Both the position numbers and the translations under genes were made by a program. A stretch of DNA of 64,000 nt from Bacteroidota bacterium (GTDB lineage Bacteria; Bacteroidota; Bacteroidia; Sphingobacteriales; Sphingobacteriaceae), in the NCBI GenBank assembly GCA_013288685.1, contig JABDBM010000010.1:1-64000 (forward strand). The letters run 5' to 3'. This document shows positions 8,972 to 17,123 of this stretch, in pieces (position 1 is the stretch's first letter; each line of letters begins with the position of its first letter). The notes beneath the pieces are model-generated. The model saw only the letters and a program-made list of their open reading frames with translations, was not told the DNA's origin and ran no database searches.

Positions 8972-11629
8972 TCATTTTTCCGCGGCTACCCTGTCTAAAC
9001 ATTGCTGAAGTACCACCGCAAATTCCTGATCGTTGGGCGGAGCAAATATGGTGTTATGTTCGCCAGGGATGTCATGCACATTTACGCCTTTTAATGCAAA
9101 TTCACGCCAGCCCAAATAATCGAAATCATTCATATAAAAAGTCCTTTTCCTGGCCTTAAACAAGTCTACAACTATATTTAGTGGCTTTTGGAAATAATTG
9201 TGCTTTGCCTTGGCACTGGCTTCATCTATCTCATTGTCATAGGCAAAAAAGCCTTCACGTTTATCGTCATTGCCCTTCAGCTTCCAAAACCGGCGGATCA
9301 CCATCCGTTTAATAATGGTCGATTTATATTCTATCGTTCTTTTCGGATCCTGTGCAAATAATACGAAACTATAAAGCAGTTTCTTGAAAAATAGAATGAT
9401 CCGGTTGGGAATCCGCTTATAATACGGGTCATATGCATCACTTTGTTTGGCGTAGGTATCAAATACGGCCAGCATTTTTACCTCTTTGCCCATATTAATC
9501 AGCTGATGAGCCATTTCGTAAGCAATGGTACCACCCAACGAATATCCAGCCAAAGCATACGGACCGGTTGGGTTTTGCGCCAATATCTCGCTGATATAGT
9601 TAGCGGCAATTTCCTCCATCACGTCCAATGGCTCATCAACACCATTAAGACCTTTTGCCTGCAAACCGTATACCGGCTGTTCGGCATCCATATTCATGGC
9701 AAGGGCGTTAAACAATAACACGTTTAAACCTGCGCCATGTACTATGTACAAAGGCATTTTTGAACCCTGTGGTTTAATGGGCACCAGTGATTCCCAGGTG
9801 ATGGATTGACTATCCATATTCAACACCAGCGCCAGTTTTTCGATGGTCGAATGCTCAAACAAAGTAGCAAGCGGCAGTCGTTTACCCGTTAGTTTCTCAA
9901 TACGCGCCATTATCTGCACCGCCACCAGCGACCGGCCACCCAGCGTGAAGAAATTATCAAAAATACTGATCTTTTCCAGGCCCATCAGTTCCTGCCAAAT
10001 TTCGGCCACCTGTTTTTCAATATCTGTGCGGGGCGCAATATATTCACTACTGCGGTTTACTAAACTATAGTCGGGTTTGGGTAACGATTTCCGGTCGGTT
10101 TTGCCGTTTGGCGTAATCGGGATAGAAGGCATCAGCACAAAATCATCGGGCACCATATATTCGGGCAACACAGCCATTAGCGCCTGTTGCCAACCATAAG
10201 TTTGCGATTTCAGATCTTCAACCTTTGCATCCGGCGCCAAAACAATATAGGCCACCAACCGCGGATCGCCTGGGTTATCTTCGCGGGCAATAACAACGGC
10301 CTCCTTTATATTAGCTTCGCCTACTAAAGCATGTTCAATTTCTTCCAATTCAATTCTGTAGCCCCTAACTTTCACCTGGTGGTCAATACGGCCAAGGCAT
10401 TGTATGTCACCATTTTCTTTAAAGCGGCCCAAATCGCCCGTGCGGTATATTTTTTCGCCGGGTTTATCAGAAAACGGGTTGGATATAAATCGCTCTGCTG
10501 TAAGGTCGGGGCGATTTAAATAGCCTTTGGCCACACCGTCACCACCGATAAAAATTTCTCCCGTTTCGCCGTCGGTAAGGCTATTAAATGCTTCATCTAA
10601 AATATAAACCTGCGTATTGGCAATTGGGCGGCCAATGGAAATATCCTCATCACTCTCAATTAATTTCAAGGTGGACCAGATAGTGGTTTCTGTTGGGCCG
10701 TACATATTCCACAGCGCGCTGCTGCGCCAGGTAAGTTTGCTTACCATATCTTTCGGCAGGGCTTCGCCGCCGCAAAGTATTTTTAGCGGTAAAAATTTAT
10801 CCCAGCCGGCTTCCAGCATCATGCGCCAGGTATAAGGCGTGGCCTGCATAAAGCTGATGTTTTCTCCTTTCACCAAATCGAGCAGTAAACGGCCGTCTTT
10901 TGATGTTTCTGAATTCGACATAATCAGCTGTGCACCAGTGATGAGCGGCAGGTACAACTCCAAACCGGCGATGTCAAATGATATGGTAGTTACGGCCAGA
11001 ATTTTATCTTCCGCTGTCATACCCGGCGCCTTTTGCATGCTGAGTAAAAAGTTAACCAGGTTGGTGTGGCTAATCTGCACACCCTTTGGCTTTCCGGTTG
11101 AGCCGGAAGTATACAATATATACGCCAAATGGTCGCCGGTTACTAATGTTGCGGGCTCGGTAGCGCTGTAGCTGTCGAATTTTTGCCAGGCATCTTCAAT
11201 CAATATTTCGGTTGCACCGGATTGAAAATGTTTATGATATTTTTTTGAGGTGAGTAAAATTTTGGCTGCGGAATCTTCCAGCATAAACTCAATACGGTCC
11301 TTCGGATATTCCGGATCAAGCGGAACATAAGTAGCACCAGCCTTCAAAATAGCCATTAACGAAATAACCATTTCGGGCGAACGATCAAGCGCTAAACCTA
11401 TCACATCGCCTGGTTTTATATTACAATCCACCAATAAATTGGCCAGGGCATTAGAGCTTTCGTATAATTTTTTATAAGTTAATGTGCGGTCGTGAAATTT
11501 TAATGCTACTTTATCAGCATATAGTTTGGCGCATTCATTCAAAAAATACGGAAGCGCTTTGTTTTTGGGATAATCTTCAAAAGTATCGTTCCAGTTAGTG
11601 GTATTATTAGTGTTAGCACCCGTTCTCAT
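8972..11629 (-). CDS. Single-module NRPS: adenylation, carrier and thioesterase domains (predicted glycine)
   Basis: This 885-residue cytosolic enzyme should activate an amino acid as AMP ester, load it on a carrier arm and release it by thioesterase. The A domain spans 25-520 with LYTSGSTGKPKG (172-183), FDIAGLELYLP, YGPTETTIW and YRTGDL. The carrier domain spans about 530-605, with pantetheine Ser567 in LGGRSL. The thioesterase spans 620-885, with Ser697 in GYSLGG and a C-terminal GEHNTI histidine. There is no condensation domain. Reading the specificity positions against GrsA-PheA gives D219 I220 L223 Q262 L285 G287 M309 I317 W318 K510, which is close to published glycine codes. A GT2 gene lies 100 bases upstream on the same strand. 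The product may be a glycyl ester or a very small peptide; the acceptor is unknown. Confidence 0.9.
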   Translation of the reverse strand: MRTGANTNNTTNWNDTFEDYPKNKALPYFLNECAKLYADKVALKFHDRTLTYKKLYESSNALANLLVDCNIKPGDVIGLALDRSPEMVISLMAILKAGATYVPLDPEYPKDRIEFMLEDSAAKILLTSKKYHKHFQSGATEILIEDAWQKFDSYSATEPATLVTGDHLAYILYTSGSTGKPKGVQISHTNLVNFLLSMQKAPGMTAEDKILAVTTISFDIAGLELYLPLITGAQLIMSNSETSKDGRLLLDLVKGENISFMQATPYTWRMMLEAGWDKFLPLKILCGGEALPKDMVSKLTWRSSALWNMYGPTETTIWSTLKLIESDEDISIGRPIANTQVYILDEAFNSLTDGETGEIFIGGDGVAKGYLNRPDLTAERFISNPFSDKPGEKIYRTGDLGRFKENGDIQCLGRIDHQVKVRGYRIELEEIEHALVGEANIKEAVVIAREDNPGDPRLVAYIVLAPDAKVEDLKSQTYGWQQALMAVLPEYMVPDDFVLMPSIPITPNGKTDRKSLPKPDYSLVNRSSEYIAPRTDIEKQVAEIWQELMGLEKISIFDNFFTLGGRSLVAVQIMARIEKLTGKRLPLATLFEHSTIEKLALVLNMDSQSITWESLVPIKPQGSKMPLYIVHGAGLNVLLFNALAMNMDAEQPVYGLQAKGLNGVDEPLDVMEEIAANYISEILAQNPTGPYALAGYSLGGTIAYEMAHQLINMGKEVKMLAVFDTYAKQSDAYDPYYKRIPNRIILFFKKLLYSFVLFAQDPKRTIEYKSTIIKRMVIRRFWKLKGNDDKREGFFAYDNEIDEASAKAKHNYFQKPLNIVVDLFKARKRTFYMNDFDYLGWREFALKGVNVHDIPGEHNTIFAPPNDQEFAVVLQQCLDRVAAEK

Positions 11630-11729
11630 TCCTTCTAAACTTAGTTGATCAGCATATTTATAAACCGGTTATTCCGATAAAAGTATCATTTTGTTTTGCA
11701 TTGTAACACCTATTTTACATTTGTACGTA

Positions 11730-12917
11730 TTATTCTGCATTATGGATGTGTGGCGTATGAATAAATTTTTTATTCGCCCCCTTTAATTTAAACAGCAGCA
11801 ATACCATAGTAAAAAATATCCGCGGTATCCTCAACATAGCACCAAAAAGTCTTCTGTTTAAAAACGACGCCGGAATAGCTATTAATATGCTGGTATAACA
11901 AAGTATGGTAGCTGTTAACCATAGCTGCCATCCGGGCCATACACCGGGAATTACCAGCGCTATTAATAACATAAGCGGCATTAAGCCCAGCATAAATATG
12001 CGGGGTAAAATGGCGGTATGATATATTTCATTAAAATAATCAAAATTGCCCTCCTTAAACAAGGCTGTAAAGCCGGTGCCGCCGTACACGCGCAAAAGGT
12101 TAAACTGAGCAGCAAGCCAACGGCGTCTTTGTTTTTTAAATATTTCGGGGTTGCTTACTTTCTCGTCATAAATCAGTGCGTTTTCGGCATAAGCAACGCT
12201 TATTTTGTTACGGGTAAGTATCAGGCCCATTTCTTTATCAAAACCACCCACAGCATCAATTTGCAGCATTACCTCTTTAAATAACTGATATTCCAGCACC
12301 ATACCCGAGCCAATAATTGCTGCAGATAGGTTAAATACCCGTTGCGATTTACGGAATAGGTGGTTATTTACTTCTTCGCTTATGGCATCCAAAACGGCAA
12401 TGGATGTATTGGTATTTTTTGCCACCCGATGTCCTTGTATTACGCGGTCACCGGCCTGCAAATAATCATTCAGTTTATATAAAAAATCGGGCGCGGCTAT
12501 ATTATCTATATCAAAAACCACGGCCGCATCAAAACCATCGGCTGTGTTTTCAATAGCCTTATGCAGCGCTTTTGACTTGGTGCTGTTTTCAAAAACTACT
12601 TCCAGCACCTGTATAGGCAGTTGTTTCAGTTTTTCAATTGTTTCGGGCTTCATGGAGTCCGCAATTACACAGATGTGGAAAAGCTCTTTTGGATAATCGA
12701 GTGTAACGGCTGCCGCAGCCGAGTTTAATATAATTTCGTCCTCTTTGTATGAGCATATATAAATAACAAACTTGGCTAAAACAGCGCTTTGTGGCGGAGT
12801 TTTAACAGACACAAGCTTACCTGCAACAGAAAATACAAACAGATACAAGCTATACACCCCAAGGTATATAAACATTAAGCCTGTAATAATTGATACGATA
12901 AATTCAATAACTTCCAT
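11730..12917 (-). CDS. Synthase-type family 2 glycosyltransferase, membrane protein
   Basis: The protein has 395 residues when started at the ATG at 12917 (MEVIEFIVSI). A 33-codon longer frame from 13016 runs back into a dispersed repeat and encodes no recognisable sequence, so it was rejected. An N-terminal membrane helix is followed by a GT2 domain with FDIDN (DxD) and the QRRRW motif typical of processive or synthase-like enzymes, then about three C-terminal membrane segments. Hyaluronan- and cellulose-synthase-like GT2 proteins share this order, but polymerising activity cannot be claimed. The NRPS gene lies 100 bases downstream on the same strand and may be co-transcribed. Confidence 0.87.
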   Translation of the reverse strand: MEVIEFIVSIITGLMFIYLGVYSLYLFVFSVAGKLVSVKTPPQSAVLAKFVIYICSYKEDEIILNSAAAAVTLDYPKELFHICVIADSMKPETIEKLKQLPIQVLEVVFENSTKSKALHKAIENTADGFDAAVVFDIDNIAAPDFLYKLNDYLQAGDRVIQGHRVAKNTNTSIAVLDAISEEVNNHLFRKSQRVFNLSAAIIGSGMVLEYQLFKEVMLQIDAVGGFDKEMGLILTRNKISVAYAENALIYDEKVSNPEIFKKQRRRWLAAQFNLLRVYGGTGFTALFKEGNFDYFNEIYHTAILPRIFMLGLMPLMLLIALVIPGVWPGWQLWLTATILCYTSILIAIPASFLNRRLFGAMLRIPRIFFTMVLLLFKLKGANKKFIHTPHIHNAE

Positions 12918-13334
12918 AATCAGTCGTTTATACGATGGTACTTTGATAAAGGGTTCATTGGGATGGATTTCGGAATTATTTAGCGAATTTAACCACAAAG
13001 AACACGGAGCTTTCACAAAGATCGCAGGGAAGAAAAAGGAAATTCAAGATCATTTTTGTTTGTGTTCTTTGTGCCTTCTGTCAGTGCTCTCTGGATTAAA
13101 AAAACTCATACTTTATCAAAAAGCATCAATCTATTTTAACTCCCGCGATATTCAAATTTAATTGTAACTTTAAAAAAACGTTAAATCGTCTCCTCTGTTT
13201 TCGTGTAGTTGAAACATACCGGGGCTAAAACCGTACAACACAATTATTACAAGGTAAGCAATTATATACACCATTGATGCTATTTTAATTTCAATAACGC
13301 TGATTTGATTGAAAACTAACGCCGGCTTTAACTA
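12918..13334. other. Divergent intergenic region
   Basis: This 417-base stretch separates the GT2 gene (-) from the UbiA gene (+). It holds repeat copy 3 (12992-13095) and then AT-rich sequence that should contain the promoter of the polyprenyl-phospho-pentose genes. I see no gene and no confident promoter box. Confidence 0.5.
12992..13095. repeat. Dispersed inverted repeat, ACCAC..AAG family, copy 3
   Basis: It starts ACCACAAAGAACACGGAG and ends with the partly matching TGTTCTTTGTGCC...CAGTGCTCTCTGG, a more degenerate right arm than the other copies. It lies in a divergent promoter region. Confidence 0.75.
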
Positions 13335-14231
13335 ATGAAGTATTATATCAAGCTTTTGCGCCCTAAAGACTGGGCTAAAAACATGTTTTTATTTATACCC
13401 TTCTTTTTTGCCGGAAAGCTTTTTGATTTCCACAAAATTGAGTTGTTATTAATTGGTTTTGTAGCATTTAGTTGTATTGCCAGCAGTATTTATATTATAA
13501 ACGATTATAAGGATATTGAAGACGATAAGAAACATCCTGTAAAATCGTCGCGTCCGCTGGCGTCCGGTAAGGTAAAAAAATCACATGCCATATTTATTTG
13601 CATAGCTTTAATAATTGCGGGTAATGCATTGGCCTGGCTGGCGAACCACAGTTTTGTGTTTAACATTATTTTGGCTATTTATTTTGTAATGAACGTTGCT
13701 TATTCGTTCGGATTAAAAAACATTGCCATATTGGATATACTTATCCTGGCTATGGGTTTTGTGCTAAGAGTAAAAGGAGGCGCCACTATAGCTCAGGTAG
13801 ATATTTCAGAATGGCTGATCATTATGACTTTTCTATTGGCCCTTTTTATGGCATTAGGCAAACGGCGCGATGATTTGATTCTTAAAGGAACCACCGGCAG
13901 CGATATGCGAAAATCCATGAGCGGCTATAACATCGAATTTCTAAATACCATGCTCGGGCTGTTTTCGGCCATCATTATCGTATCGTACATCAATTATACC
14001 GTTTCAACACGCACCATCGAAAGGCTTGGTACTTACCGAATGTATTACTCCAGCATTTTTGTTGTGGCGGGTATAATGCGCTATTTGCAAATTACGTTTG
14101 TAATTAACAAATCGGGGTCGCCCACCGAAATTTTATATAAAGACCGTTTTATACAGCTCACTATCATTTTTTGGATAGCCAGCATCTTCGCAATTTTGTA
14201 TTTGCGTGATGTAAACACTTTTGGTACATGA
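13335..14231 (+). CDS. UbiA-family prenyltransferase, decaprenyl-phosphate phosphoribosyltransferase-like
   Basis: This 298-residue protein has eight to nine membrane segments. The first UbiA motif is NDYKDIEDDKKHPVK at 56-70, followed by SSRPLASG. The HPxK...RPL spacing is that of Mycobacterium Rv3806c rather than of ubiquinone or haem enzymes. The second acidic motif is GKRRDDLILKG. Rv3806c transfers 5-phosphoribose from PRPP to decaprenyl phosphate at the inner membrane. The call is strengthened by the next genes, which are DprE1-like, DprE2-like and a phosphatase. Its stop overlaps the next start (ATGA), so the two are translationally coupled. The lipid here may be a shorter polyprenyl phosphate. 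Confidence 0.85.
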   Translation: MKYYIKLLRPKDWAKNMFLFIPFFFAGKLFDFHKIELLLIGFVAFSCIASSIYIINDYKDIEDDKKHPVKSSRPLASGKVKKSHAIFICIALIIAGNALAWLANHSFVFNIILAIYFVMNVAYSFGLKNIAILDILILAMGFVLRVKGGATIAQVDISEWLIIMTFLLALFMALGKRRDDLILKGTTGSDMRKSMSGYNIEFLNTMLGLFSAIIIVSYINYTVSTRTIERLGTYRMYYSSIFVVAGIMRYLQITFVINKSGSPTEILYKDRFIQLTIIFWIASIFAILYLRDVNTFGT

Positions 14232-15568
14232 AGAAACTCCTGTTCAATTTTGGAAAATACCCCGTTATTGAAGCCGAAGAGACAACTTTCGTTTTTCAGA
14301 ATCAATTGAATGACCTGGTTACCGGCGAGCCTGTTTTTATTGCCCGCGGCAGCGGCCTGTGTTACGGCGATTCGGCCCTTTCACAAACCACTATTTCTAC
14401 CCTTAAATACGATAAAATACTCTCCTTTGATACCCAACAGGGCATTTTTGAATGTCAAAGCGGTATAACATTGGAACAGGTGCTCACTGTTATTGTACCC
14501 AAGGGCTGGTTTTTGCCGGTTACGCCCGGCACCAAATTAATTACTATTGGCGGTGCTGTGGCCAGTAATGTACACGGTAAAAATCATAAAACCCACGGCT
14601 CGTTTTCGCGGCACATTGTAGAAATGGATGTTTTACTGGCATCAGACGGGTTGCTTACCTGCAGCCATGATACTTACCCCGACCTTTTTGAAGCTACCTG
14701 CGGCGGCATGGGCCTAACTGGTGTAATAACCCGCGTAAAGTTCAGGCTGAAGAAAATTGAAACTTCCTTTATACGCCAAAAACAAATAAAGGCAAAGAAT
14801 TTTGACGAACTGATTAGTTTGTTTGAGGAATATCGGGATTCCACGTACATAGTTGTTTGGATTGACTGCTTAAAAAAAGGCAAACATTTTGGACGCAGTA
14901 TTTTAACAGTAGCCGAACACGCTATTCTGGACGATTTAAACGATGAACACCGTAAAAATCCTTTACAACTGCCGGGTAACAAAAAATTAACCGTCCCTCC
15001 TATTATGCCCTGGTGGGTAATCAATACATTTAGCGTAAAAGCATTTAATTTTTTGTTTTATGCGAAAAATTATGCGAAGGAAATAAGCAAAGTAATATTG
15101 TATGATCCTTTCTTTTATACGCTGGATGCCATTAACCACTGGAACAGGATATACGGTAACAAGGGATTTGTACAATACCAGTTTGTGCTGCCATTGGAAG
15201 CAACAGACGGCCTGGCCGAAATATTACGCAGCATCAGCGACAAAGGGATGGGGTCGTTCCTAACAGTGTTGAAAGTGTTGGGCAAACAGGAGAGTATGAT
15301 CTCTTTTGCACGGGAGGGTTATACCCTGGCCATCGATTTCCCGATAAGGAAAGGCGTATTTGAGTTTTTAAACGAACTGGACGAAATTTTGTTAAAGCAC
15401 GGCGGCCGGATATACCTTACCAAAGACGCCCGCATGAAACCCGAAATGCTAAAGAATTATCCCGAACTGGAAAAATTTAAAAGCATTATAAAAAAATATG
15501 ACCCAGAAGGCAAAATAAGGTCTATACAATCAGATCGCCTGCAATTAACACCTATAAGCAACGAATAA
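14228..15568 (+). CDS. FAD-dependent oxidase, DprE1-like (polyprenylphosphoryl-ribose 2'-epimerase subunit)
   Basis: This 446-residue flavoprotein of the vanillyl-alcohol-oxidase fold is expected to oxidise the ribose 2'-OH of polyprenylphosphoryl-ribose. The FAD domain shows RGSGLCYGD, then ITIGGAVASNVHGKNHK, and CGGMGLTGVI. The C-terminal part carries IDFPIRKG and RIYLTKDAR, which align with the DprE1 substrate region. Lys399 matches the catalytic Lys418 of M. tuberculosis DprE1. The position of Cys387, the residue attacked by benzothiazinones, is Ala368. The start overlaps the UbiA stop. A sugar-lactone oxidase is the main alternative, but the neighbourhood argues against it. Confidence 0.85.
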   Translation: MKKLLFNFGKYPVIEAEETTFVFQNQLNDLVTGEPVFIARGSGLCYGDSALSQTTISTLKYDKILSFDTQQGIFECQSGITLEQVLTVIVPKGWFLPVTPGTKLITIGGAVASNVHGKNHKTHGSFSRHIVEMDVLLASDGLLTCSHDTYPDLFEATCGGMGLTGVITRVKFRLKKIETSFIRQKQIKAKNFDELISLFEEYRDSTYIVVWIDCLKKGKHFGRSILTVAEHAILDDLNDEHRKNPLQLPGNKKLTVPPIMPWWVINTFSVKAFNFLFYAKNYAKEISKVILYDPFFYTLDAINHWNRIYGNKGFVQYQFVLPLEATDGLAEILRSISDKGMGSFLTVLKVLGKQESMISFAREGYTLAIDFPIRKGVFEFLNELDEILLKHGGRIYLTKDARMKPEMLKNYPELEKFKSIIKKYDPEGKIRSIQSDRLQLTPISNE

Positions 15569-15583
15569 CCATTGGCCAAAACC

Positions 15584-15611
15584 AATGACTAATGACCAAT
15601 GACTAATGACC
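15584..15611. repeat. Two tandem copies of a 14-base unit over a start codon
   Basis: AATGACTAATGACC occurs twice in a row, and the second copy contains the start codon of the reductase gene at 15606. Each unit also offers other ATG codons. Confidence 0.7.
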
Positions 15612-16346
15612 AACAACAAGACAGTTTTAATTCTCGGCGCTACATCTGACATCGGTATCGCGATAGCAAAAAAATTTGCTTCCGCTAAATACGATGTGCA
15701 GCTGGCCGCGCGCGACGCGACGCAGATACAAGCACTAAAATCGGATATCGAGATCCGTTATGAAGTGGCTTGCAGCACTTTTTCTTTTGACGCATTACAA
15801 TATGCCAGCCATGCTGCTTTTTTTGAAGGTTTAACTCCAAAACCGGATATAACGGTGTGTATTTTCGGCGTTATGTATGATGAGGATGATGCCTTAAACG
15901 ATTTTGCGCTCGCCGAGCGGATGATAAATACTAATTATACCGGTGCAGTCTCCATTCTTAATATTGCTGCTAAATATTATATGGCACAAAAACAGGGCGC
16001 CATTATCGGCATCAGTTCGGTAGCAGGCGACAGAGGCAGGGCAAGTAAATTGATTTACGGGAGTTCGAAAGCAGCATTTACCGCTTACCTTGATGGCTTG
16101 CGGAATAAATGCTTTAAAGATGGCGTTCACGTAATGACGGTAAAACCCGGTTTTGTAAATACCAAGATGACCGAACACATGCCGTTGCCCAAGGCACTAA
16201 CAGCTGAACCGGCGCTTCTGGCCGATGTGCTTTACAAGGCCTTTACAAAAAAGAAAAATACCGTTTATATTAAATGGATGTGGCGTTATATTATGCTGAT
16301 TATAAAGAATATACCAGAGTTTCAATTTAAAAAAATGAAATTATAA
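15606..16346 (+). CDS. Short-chain dehydrogenase, DprE2-like
   Basis: This 246-residue SDR should reduce the 2'-keto intermediate to the arabinose form with NAD(P)H. The nucleotide loop is GATSDIG at 11-17; the catalytic residues are Ser137/138 in GISSVAGDRGRAS, and Tyr151 and Lys155 in YGSSK. The C-terminal 25 residues are basic and hydrophobic (WMWRYIMLIIKNIPEF), consistent with membrane association. It follows the DprE1-like gene by 37 bases and precedes the phosphatase, so the order oxidase-reductase matches the mycobacterial dprE1-dprE2 pair. Confidence 0.85.
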   Translation: MTNNKTVLILGATSDIGIAIAKKFASAKYDVQLAARDATQIQALKSDIEIRYEVACSTFSFDALQYASHAAFFEGLTPKPDITVCIFGVMYDEDDALNDFALAERMINTNYTGAVSILNIAAKYYMAQKQGAIIGISSVAGDRGRASKLIYGSSKAAFTAYLDGLRNKCFKDGVHVMTVKPGFVNTKMTEHMPLPKALTAEPALLADVLYKAFTKKKNTVYIKWMWRYIMLIIKNIPEFQFKKMKL

Positions 16347-16371
16347 TTTGAGAGCTAATGTTTGATAATTA

Positions 16372-16461
16372 ACCACAGAGAACACAAAGGGCACAAAGAT
16401 TATATCTATCACCAATAAAACTTCGTGTTCTTTGTGCTTTTCGCTTTGTGCTCTTAGTGGT
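16372..16461. repeat. Dispersed inverted repeat, ACCAC..AAG family, copy 4
   Basis: It runs from ACCACAGAGAACACAAAG to CTTTGTGCTCTTAGTGGT with complementary ends. It lies between the reductase gene and the phosphatase gene and could attenuate or stabilise the operon mRNA. Confidence 0.85.
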
Positions 16462-16487
16462 AAAAAATAACAAAGCGCCCACCAGCT

Positions 16488-17081
16488 ATGAAAAAAATTG
16501 CCTTTTTTGATTTCGACGGTACTATCACAACCAAAGATACCATGCTGGAATTAATAAAATTTCAAAAGGGCACAGCAGCCTTTTATTCCGGTTTTTTGCT
16601 TAACTCGCCCTTTTTGGCAGCTTATAAAGCAAAAATAATCAGCAACCAACGGGCAAAGGAAAAGGTACTGGTTTATTTTTTTAAAGGCACACCATTAGCA
16701 TCGTTTCAATCCGCTTGCGAAAACTTTGCCACTCAAATATTACCAGCGCTTATCCGCCCGGCAGCCTTAAAGGAAATTGCTGAATTAAAAACTAAAGGGT
16801 TTGAAATTGTAATAGTATCCGCATCCGCAGAAAACTGGATAAAAACCTGGTGTCATCAAACAGGTGTTAACCTGATCGCCACCAAATTAGAAACGATAAA
16901 TGATACCCTTACGGGGAAATTAGATGGCTTAAACTGCCACGGAGAGGAAAAAGTAGCGCGGATAACAGCGGGCTATGATTTATCACAATACAATGAAATA
17001 TATTGCTACGGCGATACCAGCGGCGATAAGCCCATGCTGGCGCTGGCAACTAACGCATTTTATAAGCCCTTTAGAGCCTGA
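16488..17081 (+). CDS. HAD-IB family phosphatase
   Basis: This 197-residue HAD hydrolase of subfamily IB is related to phosphoserine phosphatase. Motif I is FFDFDGT, with nucleophile Asp8 and acid Asp10; motif II is the Ser in IVSAS; motif IV is GDTSGDKPML. Placed after the UbiA, DprE1-like and DprE2-like genes, it is the natural candidate to remove the 5-phosphate from polyprenylphosphoryl-5-phosphoribose. In mycobacteria that step is assigned to a PAP2-type protein (Rv3807c), so this would be a different protein family for the same step. That role is inference from context. Confidence 0.8.
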   Translation: MKKIAFFDFDGTITTKDTMLELIKFQKGTAAFYSGFLLNSPFLAAYKAKIISNQRAKEKVLVYFFKGTPLASFQSACENFATQILPALIRPAALKEIAELKTKGFEIVIVSASAENWIKTWCHQTGVNLIATKLETINDTLTGKLDGLNCHGEEKVARITAGYDLSQYNEIYCYGDTSGDKPMLALATNAFYKPFRA

Positions 17082-17123
17082 TTTTTTGATGCAGTCGCAA
17101 AAAATCAAACATCTAAACAAACC

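Noticed and set aside
12918..13016. N-terminal extension of the GT2 gene at 11730-12917
   Set aside because: The added 33 codons run into the dispersed repeat and show no protein family match by eye; the ATG at 12917 begins a normal membrane helix.
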